Shown in pieces: positions 6,543 through 12,634 of a DNA stretch of 12,634 nt. The notes below the pieces were generated by a model, which was given only the letters and a program-made list of their open reading frames with translations, ran no database searches and was not told the origin of the DNA. The position numbers were made by a program, and so were the translations under genes. This stretch comes from SZUA-186 sp039714155 (lineage in GTDB: Bacteria; Pseudomonadota; Gammaproteobacteria; UBA9214), in contig JBDLJX010000074.1 in NCBI GenBank assembly GCA_039714155.1, positions 1 to 12,634 of the forward strand, read 5' to 3'. How positions within the stretch are numbered: position 1 is the stretch's first letter; each line of letters opens with the position of its first letter.

Positions 6543-9404
6543 ATGAATCCACTACAGTCCGTGACCGAATTTGGTCAATCCATCTGGTTTGACTATATAC
6601 GAAGAAATCTGCTTGTCAGCGGCGAGCTGGATCGCTTGATCAGGGAAGACGGCCTGCGGGGCATGACCTCCAATCCGGCGATTTTCCAGAAAGCGATCGC
6701 CGGCAGTGCCGACTATGCTGAAACGCTGGCTGGACTGGCGGGCCGGTCAGACCTCGACACGCAGGCAGCGTACGAGCATCTGGCGCTGGAAGATATCCGG
6801 CAGGCTGCGAACCTGATACGTCCGGTCTACGAATCGACCGACCGGCTCGACGGTTACGTCAGTCTGGAAGTCTCGCCGCGCCTTGCGCACGACACGCAAG
6901 GCACCATCGCTGAAGCGCGGCGGCTCTGGCAGGCGCTGGATCGACCCAATGTGATGATCAAGGTACCGGCAACACCGGCAGGGCTGCCGGTGATCGAGAC
7001 ACTGCTCAGCGAAGGGATCAACATCAATGTGACGCTGCTGTTCGCTACCGGTGTTTACGAACAGGTTGCGGAGGCCTATCTGGGCGGGCTGGAAAAAAGG
7101 CTCGCCAGTGGTGGTGATATAGATCAGCTTGCCAGCGTGGCGAGTGTTTTTATCAGCCGCATCGATATCGCTGTCGACAACCTGATCGAGGAACGTCTGG
7201 CCGGGACAACCGACCACGAGGAAGCTGATCGACTGAACAGTATTACCGGCAAGGTCGCCATAGCAAACGCTAAATTGACCTATCAACGTTATAAGGAATT
7301 GTTTTCCGGGCCGCGCTGGGATTCACTGGCAGAACAGGGCGCACGGCCCCAGCGCCTGTTGTGGGCCAGCACCGGCGTCAAGAATCCCGCCTATCGGGAT
7401 GTCCTGTATATCGAGGAGCTGATCGGGCAGGATACCGTCAATACCGTACCGCCTGCCACCATGGATGCCTTCCGTGAGCATGGCGAACCCCGCGCAAGAC
7501 TTGAGGAGGACATTGCCGGGGCGCATGCGGTCATGAATAGCGTCAGACAGCTCGGGATTCCGCTGGATGAAATCACCGATCAACTGCTCAGGGACGGTGT
7601 CCGGCTGTTTGTCGAGGCCTTCGACAAACTGCTGGGCGCGGTGCAGGATGCGCGCGCCACAGAGGGAGAGGCTACATCGATTGACGAGCAGGGTTACGTT
7701 TTGCCAGGGGACTTGCAGAGCGCTGTTGATGCGGTGCTGGATGACTGGCAGGAGAACAACAAGGTCAGTCGTCTGTGGGCGCGGGATGCCTGGCTATGGA
7801 GCGGGAAAGATGAGGCGCACTGGATGGACTGGCTGGAGATTACCTGCGAGCAACTGGGGCACCTGGGGGATCTGCACCGTATAAGCCGGACTGTCGAGGG
7901 TAAATATTTCACCGATGCGGTGTTACTCGGTATGGGTGGATCGAGCCTTGCACCGGAGGTTATCAGAAACACGTTTGGTGATCTCGAGGACTACCCCAAT
8001 CTGCATGTGCTGGACTCAACGGACCCGTCGCAGATTGCAGACGTCGAGGCGGCTGTGGATCTGTCGCGCACCCTTTTTCTGGTATCGAGCAAATCCGGCA
8101 GCACGCTGGAGCCCAATATACTGATGGATTATTTCTTTGCCCGGGTCAGCGATGCTGTTGGCCCGGAAAAAGCAGGCAGGCAATTTGGTGCGGTAACCGA
8201 TCCCGGATCGCAGCTTGAAAAGACGGCCACAGAGAGAGGTTTCAGACGGGTTTTTTATGGTGTGCCCGGGATTGGCGGCCGCTATTCCGCGCTTTCCAAC
8301 TTCGGCATCGTTCCCGCTGCAGTTATTGGCGTCGACGTCGAAAACCTGCTGGACCGTACGGAAGTTATGGTGGAAGCCTGCGCGGCCTGCGTGCCCGCGC
8401 GCGAGAATCCGGGTGTCGTGCTGGGCGCAATACTGGGCGCGGCCGGGAATGCCGGTCGCGACAAGGTCACTGTCATCGCATCAGCCGGGATTGCCTCCCT
8501 GGGGGCCTGGCTGGAACAGCTGCTGGCAGAGTCTACCGGTAAGGACGGCAAGGGCCTGATTCCGGTTGACGCGGAGTCGCCGGGATCACTGGATGTTTAT
8601 GGCGATGACCGTATATTTGTTTATCTGCGGCTGAACACCGCGCCTGATTCCGGTCAGGATGCGGTCATGGACACACTGGAACAGGCCGGACAGCCGGTGG
8701 TACGCATTCAGGTCGCGGATATTTACAACCTGGGCCAGGAATTCTTCCGCTGGGAAATTGCCACGGCCGTCGCCGGCTCCGTCCTGGGCATCAACCCGTT
8801 CGATCAGCCGGATGTTGAAGCCAGCAAAATCGCCACGCGCAAGTTGACCGAGGCGTATGCAGCAAGCGGCAACCTGCCCGGGGAAACACCATTGGCGGCC
8901 GCAGGTGGACTGACGCTGTACACGGATGCGGGCAATGCAGCCATGCTGAAGGAAATTGCCGGTAGTGATGCGAGCTGCCCGGAGTTTCTCAAGGCACACT
9001 TCGGGCGGATTGCAGCAGGCGACTATTTTGCGTTACTTGCGTATCTGAATCGCAACAACGCACACACAGAAATACTGCAGGCGATTCGTCATCAGATGCG
9101 CGATCACTACAAGGTCGCAACCTGTCTGGGGTTTGGTCCGCGCTTTCTGCATTCCACCGGACAGGCCTACAAGGGCGGCCCGAATACCGGGGTCTTTCTG
9201 CAAATTACCTGTGATGAAGCCAATGATCTGGCCGTACCGGGCCACAAGTACAGTTTTGGCGTGGTGAAGGCCGCACAGGCCCGTGGAGACTTTGAAGTGC
9301 TGGCCGAGCGCAAGCGCAGGGCGCTCAGGGTTCACCTGGGTGAAGATACGCTGGCAGGATTGAAAGTGCTGGAGGCTATGGTGAGTGCCGCGCTTTCAGG
9401 CTAG
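6543..9404 (+). CDS. tal-pgi: bifunctional transaldolase / glucose-6-phosphate isomerase
   Basis: Fusion enzyme of 953 residues joining the non-oxidative pentose phosphate pathway to glycolysis in the cytoplasm. The N-terminal transaldolase (about 1-370) shows GMTSNPAIFQKAI (40-52), MIKVPATPAGLPVIE (138-152) with the Schiff-base Lys140, INVTLLFATGVYEQV (161-175), ASVFISRIDIAVD (200-212) and STGVKNPAYRD (276-286). The C-terminal isomerase (about 385-953) shows GMGGSSLAPE (463-472), SSKSGST (515-521), GGRYSALSNFGI (578-589), LLAESTGKDGKG (660-671) with the presumed catalytic Glu663, and LHSTGQAYKGGPNTG (869-883) with His870 and Lys877. All expected residues are present in both halves, so both activities are likely. 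The ATG follows AGGGAG by 8 bp. This fusion architecture is a known family. The last codons and the TAG lie inside a 26-bp repeat. Confidence 0.96.
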   Translation: MNPLQSVTEFGQSIWFDYIRRNLLVSGELDRLIREDGLRGMTSNPAIFQKAIAGSADYAETLAGLAGRSDLDTQAAYEHLALEDIRQAANLIRPVYESTDRLDGYVSLEVSPRLAHDTQGTIAEARRLWQALDRPNVMIKVPATPAGLPVIETLLSEGININVTLLFATGVYEQVAEAYLGGLEKRLASGGDIDQLASVASVFISRIDIAVDNLIEERLAGTTDHEEADRLNSITGKVAIANAKLTYQRYKELFSGPRWDSLAEQGARPQRLLWASTGVKNPAYRDVLYIEELIGQDTVNTVPPATMDAFREHGEPRARLEEDIAGAHAVMNSVRQLGIPLDEITDQLLRDGVRLFVEAFDKLLGAVQDARATEGEATSIDEQGYVLPGDLQSAVDAVLDDWQENNKVSRLWARDAWLWSGKDEAHWMDWLEITCEQLGHLGDLHRISRTVEGKYFTDAVLLGMGGSSLAPEVIRNTFGDLEDYPNLHVLDSTDPSQIADVEAAVDLSRTLFLVSSKSGSTLEPNILMDYFFARVSDAVGPEKAGRQFGAVTDPGSQLEKTATERGFRRVFYGVPGIGGRYSALSNFGIVPAAVIGVDVENLLDRTEVMVEACAACVPARENPGVVLGAILGAAGNAGRDKVTVIASAGIASLGAWLEQLLAESTGKDGKGLIPVDAESPGSLDVYGDDRIFVYLRLNTAPDSGQDAVMDTLEQAGQPVVRIQVADIYNLGQEFFRWEIATAVAGSVLGINPFDQPDVEASKIATRKLTEAYAASGNLPGETPLAAAGGLTLYTDAGNAAMLKEIAGSDASCPEFLKAHFGRIAAGDYFALLAYLNRNNAHTEILQAIRHQMRDHYKVATCLGFGPRFLHSTGQAYKGGPNTGVFLQITCDEANDLAVPGHKYSFGVVKAAQARGDFEVLAERKRRALRVHLGEDTLAGLKVLEAMVSAALSG

Positions 9405-9423
9405 TATTCCTTCAAGATGATAA
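9397..9423. repeat. 26-bp dispersed repeat, copy at the 3' end of tal-pgi
   Basis: The pattern CAGRCTAGTAYTCYTTCAAG followed by ATGATA occurs here and at 12548, matching at 23 of 26 positions. This copy contains the tal-pgi TAG stop. A shorter relative, ACTAGTACTC, sits at 9585-9594 at the outer edge of the palindromic repeat, which may link the two repeat families. Confidence 0.6.
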
Positions 9424-9470
9424 TAACGTATGCTGAACTATATTATGCTGGGCACCAGATTTATTTAATA

Positions 9471-9585
9471 GCCACGGAAGCACACGGAATTACACGGAAA
9501 AAAGTATTTTAAGGGCTTTATTCTTCCGTGTTTTTCCGTGTGCTTCCGTGGCAATAATATCCGTCTTTATCAGATTGAAGCAGTA
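9471..9585 (-). repeat. Dispersed directional palindromic repeat, copy 2
   Basis: The arms 9471-9499 and 9524-9552 are 29 bp each and complementary except at 2 positions, enclosing a 24-nt AT-rich centre. Each arm begins GCCACGGAAGCACACGGAA and contains repeated ACACGGAA units. AATA flanks both ends (9467-9470, 9553-9556), which could be a target duplication or chance. The 33 bp beyond the right arm match the left flank of copy 1 in inverted orientation, so the true unit extends past the palindrome. It fills much of the 346-bp gap between tal-pgi and ppsA and could also form a strong hairpin in RNA. Confidence 0.85.
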
Positions 9586-9632
9586 CTAGTACTCCCTTTG
9601 GGGACAGCTCGTCGCTGCTGTTTGCAGGAATC

Positions 9633-9646
9633 TTGACCTGTATCAA
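9633..9646 (+). promoter_or_regulatory. FNR/ANR-like site upstream of ppsA
   Basis: TTGACCTGTATCAA matches the FNR/ANR consensus TTGAT-N4-ATCAA at 9 of 10 positions, centred about 111 bp before the ppsA ATG. The same TTGACC could be read as a -35 hexamer, with GCTACA 17 bp downstream as a poor -10. So it may be an activator site, a site blocking a promoter, or chance. Confidence 0.4.
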
Positions 9647-9750
9647 CAAGGCTGTGCTACAACTATGGCAAAAGGTCACACTCACATTGTTGTCAGCTAA
9701 CGGACACTCGCCAGTGTGCCAGACTAAATATATGGATCGGGAGGATTCAC

Positions 9751-12174
9751 ATGCAGTCATTCAATTATATCCGCCGTTTCTCTGCGCTTGGTATTGACGA
9801 TGTGCCGCTGGTCGGCGGCAAGAATGCGTCACTCGGCGAGATGTACCAGGCACTCACCGGCAAAGGCGTCAGGGTACCGAACGGCTTTGCCACGACGGCA
9901 CAGGCGTTCCGTGATTACCTCGAACACAATGACCTGAAGGACCGCATTGCCAGCGTACTGGATGCGCTCGATGTCGATGATGTCGATGCCCTGGCCACAA
10001 CCGGCGCCCAGATCCGCGGCTGGCTGGTTGACGGTGAACTGCCACCGCAGCTCGCTGAAGAGATTGTCTCTGCCTATCGTGAAATGGAGGAAGAGTACGG
10101 TCCGAAACCCGATGTTGCGGTGCGCAGTTCGGCCACCGCGGAAGATCTGCCGGACGCCTCGTTTGCCGGTCAGCAGGAAACCTATCTCAACATCCGTGGC
10201 ACCGAACACCTGCTGCGCACCTGCAAGCGGGTGCTGGCCTCCCTGTTTACCGACCGCGCCATCCACTACCGGGTCGACAAGGGTTTCGATCACATGAGCA
10301 TCGCGCTGTCCATCGGCGTGCAGAAGATGGTGCGCTCCGACATCGGCACCTCCGGTGTGATGTTCACCCTCGATACCGAGAGCGGCTTTCGCGACGTGGT
10401 GATGATCACCGCGGCCTACGGCCTCGGCGAGAACGTCGTGCAGGGCGCGGTGAACCCGGACGAGTTCCTGGTCTTCAAGCCCACCCTGGAACAGGGCAAG
10501 CGACCTATCATCCGGCGTCACCTCGGTGAAAAGGCCATCAAGATGATCTACACGAAGGACCCGGTCACGGCCGAGGCCACCCGCAACGTGCCGGTGAAGC
10601 TGGAAGAACGCCAGCGTTTTGCCATCAGTGATGATGAGGTACTGGAACTGGCGCGTTATGCGGTCACCATCGAGCGCCACTACTCGACGCTGGCCGGCAA
10701 GTCGCGGCCGATGGATATCGAATGGGCCCGTGACGGCGAGAGCGGTGACCTGTTTATCGTCCAGGCACGCCCCGAGACCGTGCATTCCATTCGCACCGAT
10801 GCCTTCCAGGAGATCTTCACCCTGCAGGAACGCGGCAAGGTCCTGTCACAGGGCAAGGCCGTGGGCGCAAGAATTGGTGAGGGACGCGCCCGCATCATCC
10901 TGGAAGCCGCGCACATGCATGAACTGCAGCGCGGCGAAGTGCTGGTCACGGACATTACAGACCCCGACTGGGAACCGGTGATGAAGATTGCCAGCGCCAT
11001 TGTCACCAACCGCGGCGGCCGTGTCTGTCATGCCGCCATCATCGCCCGCGAACTCGGCATCCCCGCCGTGGTCGGTGCCGGTGATGCCACCCACAACATC
11101 AAGGATGGTCAGGAAGTGACCGTGTCCTGTGTCGAAGGTGATATTGGCTATGTCTACGAAGGCAAACTTCCTTATACCAGTGAGCAGGTCGATCTCGGTG
11201 GCCTGCAACGGCCGGAGACGAACGTCATGCTGATTGTCGGCAACCCGGTGCAGGCACTGGAACACGCCGCCTTCCCGAATGATGGTGTCGGACTCGCGCG
11301 GCTCGAATTCATTATCAACGGCAGCATCGGCATTCACCCGCAGGCATTGCTTGAACTCGACAGCCTGCCCGCGGATGTACAGGCAGAGATCAACGACCGC
11401 ATCGCTGGTTACGCCAGCCCGCGTGACTTTTACATCGACCGGCTGGCCGAGGGCGTCGGCACCATTGCGGCCGCCTTCTATCCAAAACCGGTGATTGTCC
11501 GCATGAGCGATTTCAAGTCGAACGAGTATGCAGCCCTGCTTGGCGGCAGGGACTTTGAACCGGAAGAGGAAAACCCGATGATCGGCCTGCGGGGCGCCTC
11601 CCGCTATTACTCCAGGGGATTCAGCGACAGTTTTGCGCTGGAATGCGCGGCCATGAAGCAGGTACGCGAGGACATGGGGCTGGACAACCTCGAACTGATG
11701 ATCCCGTTTGCCCGCACGACGGATGAAGTTCGGCAGGTACTGGAGCTGATGGCCCGGCATGGCCTGCACCGTGGTGAACAGGGACTGAAGATCAAGCTGA
11801 TGTGTGAAATACCGGCGAATGCCATACTCGCAAAGGAATTCCTGGAACTCTGTGACGGTTTCTCGATTGGCTCCAATGACCTGACCCAGCTGACACTCGG
11901 TGTCGACCGTGACTCCGGTCTGCTGACCGGTTTCGATGAACGCAATGCCGCTGTTACCGCGCTGATGGGAATGGCCATCAGTACCTGCAAGGCAGAGGGC
12001 AAGTACATCGGTATCTGCGGCCAGGCACCGTCCGATTTCCCCGAAATCACGCGCTGGCTGGTTGACCGGGGTATTGATTCCATTTCACTGAACCCGGACA
12101 GTGTACTGAAAATGACCCAGGTGGTACTGGATATGGAAGAGGAAAAAAACCGGCACCAGGCGGCCAGTAACTGA
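9751..12174 (+). CDS. ppsA: phosphoenolpyruvate synthase
   Basis: Pyruvate, water dikinase making PEP, AMP and phosphate from pyruvate and ATP, the entry step to gluconeogenesis, in the cytoplasm. The 807 residues compare with 792 in E. coli. The N-terminal ATP-grasp part shows VPLVGGKNASLGEM (18-31) and VRSSATAEDLPDASFAGQQE (124-143). The swivelling phosphohistidine domain carries TNRGGRVCHAAI (419-430) with the catalytic His427. The C-terminal PEP-binding barrel carries DGVGLARLEFIIN (511-523), GSNDLTQLTLGVDRD (707-721) and GICGQAPSD (754-762) with Cys756. The ATG follows GGGAGGA by 7 bp. No PpsR-type regulator gene is adjacent. The upstream region holds an FNR-like site and a short ACACT/AGTGT inverted repeat (9704-9717). 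Two long minus-strand frames across this gene are spurious. Confidence 0.97.
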   Translation: MQSFNYIRRFSALGIDDVPLVGGKNASLGEMYQALTGKGVRVPNGFATTAQAFRDYLEHNDLKDRIASVLDALDVDDVDALATTGAQIRGWLVDGELPPQLAEEIVSAYREMEEEYGPKPDVAVRSSATAEDLPDASFAGQQETYLNIRGTEHLLRTCKRVLASLFTDRAIHYRVDKGFDHMSIALSIGVQKMVRSDIGTSGVMFTLDTESGFRDVVMITAAYGLGENVVQGAVNPDEFLVFKPTLEQGKRPIIRRHLGEKAIKMIYTKDPVTAEATRNVPVKLEERQRFAISDDEVLELARYAVTIERHYSTLAGKSRPMDIEWARDGESGDLFIVQARPETVHSIRTDAFQEIFTLQERGKVLSQGKAVGARIGEGRARIILEAAHMHELQRGEVLVTDITDPDWEPVMKIASAIVTNRGGRVCHAAIIARELGIPAVVGAGDATHNIKDGQEVTVSCVEGDIGYVYEGKLPYTSEQVDLGGLQRPETNVMLIVGNPVQALEHAAFPNDGVGLARLEFIINGSIGIHPQALLELDSLPADVQAEINDRIAGYASPRDFYIDRLAEGVGTIAAAFYPKPVIVRMSDFKSNEYAALLGGRDFEPEEENPMIGLRGASRYYSRGFSDSFALECAAMKQVREDMGLDNLELMIPFARTTDEVRQVLELMARHGLHRGEQGLKIKLMCEIPANAILAKEFLELCDGFSIGSNDLTQLTLGVDRDSGLLTGFDERNAAVTALMGMAISTCKAEGKYIGICGQAPSDFPEITRWLVDRGIDSISLNPDSVLKMTQVVLDMEEEKNRHQAASN

Positions 12175-12188
12175 ACTGACTACTGCAT

Positions 12189-12222
12189 GGGGTGTGTAGC
12201 CTGTCCACTCGGGCACATCCCC
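12189..12222 (+). terminator. Hairpin after ppsA, possible terminator
   Basis: GGGGTGTG pairs with CACATCCCC with one bulged base, 15 bp after the ppsA stop, and the loop can pair further (GCC/GGC). No T-tract follows; the next bases are the TTAA flanking the mobile element. Confidence 0.4.
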
Positions 12223-12227
12223 GTTAA

Positions 12228-12509
12228 CCCGCACTTCTCACCGCGTGGCGAGATGATCGCGCAGAGATTTGGATGGATGAAATACCTCCCTGTATTTCAC
12301 CCCTGCGGGGCCGCTACGCGGTCCAAATCCGTTCCCGACGGATTTGTCACAGTGGATTTTCTGAAGGAGCGGAATACGGACTGTATTTCCGACGATGTAC
12401 AGGAAAGTACAAGTGTCGCGGGAGGCAGGATGCCGGGAGCGACCTGAAGAAAATCCGCTGTGGATGCAAAGATCAAGCGAGGGCTCGTCGTCGTGGTGAG
12501 AAATGCGGG
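12228..12509. mobile_element. 282-bp TTAA-flanked MITE-like element with hairpin array
   Basis: The ends read CCCGCACTTCTCACC and, inverted, CCCGCATTTCTCACC, matching at 14 of 15 positions, and weak pairing continues inward. TTAA flanks both ends exactly (12224-12227, 12510-12513), as expected for a target duplication. Inside are closely packed hairpins: 12278-12285 with 12292-12299 (8 bp), 12300-12310, 12311-12321, 12325-12332 with 12338-12345 (8 bp), 12371-12390, and an outer stem 12348-12362 with 12448-12462 (14 of 15). The outer stem encloses TGTAC/GTACA (12396-12411) and GTCGC/GCGAC around GGC/GCC (12415-12443). There is no transposase or credible coding frame; an 86-codon frame from 12187 crosses the element boundary and is not supported. 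The most economical reading is a non-autonomous element moved in trans, perhaps by an IS1380- or piggyBac-like enzyme. Confidence 0.75.
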
Positions 12510-12547
12510 TTAAGGCTGATGCCTGAGCGGAATGACGTTTGCCCTGG

Positions 12548-12574
12548 CAGACTAGTACTCTTTCAAGATGATAT
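12548..12574. repeat. 26-bp dispersed repeat, second copy
   Basis: This partner of the repeat at 9397 lies 35 bp beyond the right TTAA of the MITE-like element. The remaining 60 bp to the window edge are open in at least one frame on each strand. A minus-strand gene could end at the TGA within this repeat, but the visible 23 residues are too few to identify. Confidence 0.55.
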
Positions 12575-12634
12575 TGCCGGGTTCAGCGCTCCTGTGGTGT
12601 CTCGCAGCAAGGCGCCGTGCGCAGGCAATGGCCT

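Noticed and set aside
6083..6592. Plus-strand frames in the ppk2/tal-pgi gap (up to 169 codons)
   Set aside because: They cross the ppk2 start, the terminator and the tal-pgi start, and their translations show no recognisable domain.
9829..11769. Two minus-strand frames of over 300 codons
   Set aside because: Both mirror ppsA, which has all expected motifs; long antisense frames are common in GC-rich genes.
12187..12447. 86-codon plus-strand frame after ppsA
   Set aside because: It starts outside and ends inside the MITE-like element, lacks a ribosome binding site, and is explained by hairpin repeats.
12569..12634. Possible gene entering from the right edge on either strand
   Set aside because: Only about 20 codons are visible, with no motif or ribosome binding site to support it.

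Overview
The window looks like chromosomal DNA of a moderately GC-rich proteobacterium, most likely a gammaproteobacterium. The reasons are the ROK-independent (Glk-type) glucokinase, the E. coli-like PpsA, an FNR/ANR-type site, strong AGGAG-type ribosome binding sites and GC-rich codon use. The order cannot be fixed from sequence alone. The theme is central carbon metabolism linked to phosphate, polyphosphate and stress.

Layout. At the left edge, on the minus strand, glucokinase (glk, 1375-2385) overlaps a glycoside hydrolase family 100 neutral/alkaline invertase that runs off the window (1-1382). Together they would turn sucrose into glucose, fructose and glucose 6-phosphate. A Na+/phosphate cotransporter with a C-terminal PhoU-like domain (2715-4526, plus) diverges from glk. 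It converges on a minus-strand pair: a universal stress protein (4607-5053, GTG start) and a class I-type polyphosphate kinase 2 (5289-6134). A perfect FNR/ANR box lies about 90 bp upstream of the stress-protein gene. Then come, on the plus strand, a 953-residue transaldolase/glucose-6-phosphate isomerase fusion (6543-9404) and phosphoenolpyruvate synthase ppsA (9751-12174). ppsA has an FNR-like site with one mismatch in its upstream region.

The intergenic regions hold much of the interest. Two copies of a directional repeat (2532-2626 plus; 9471-9585 minus) share a GCCACGGAAGC-type palindrome and a 33-bp one-sided extension. A separate 26-bp repeat occurs at the 3' end of the transaldolase/isomerase gene and again at 12548. 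Downstream of ppsA lies a 282-bp non-coding element (12228-12509) with 15-bp terminal inverted repeats, flanked by TTAA on both sides and packed with hairpins; it has the architecture of a MITE. A strong terminator with an alternative, mutually exclusive pairing lies in the ppk2/transaldolase intergenic region.

How the genes fit together (inference): sucrose or glucose is taken to glucose 6-phosphate (invertase, Glk). It is interconverted with fructose 6-phosphate and pentose-phosphate intermediates by the fusion enzyme, and PpsA supplies PEP for gluconeogenesis. The phosphate cotransporter, PPK2 and the FNR-controlled stress protein suggest coupling to energy and phosphate reserves under low oxygen. 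No RNA gene, CRISPR array, transposase or complete novel multi-gene system was found.
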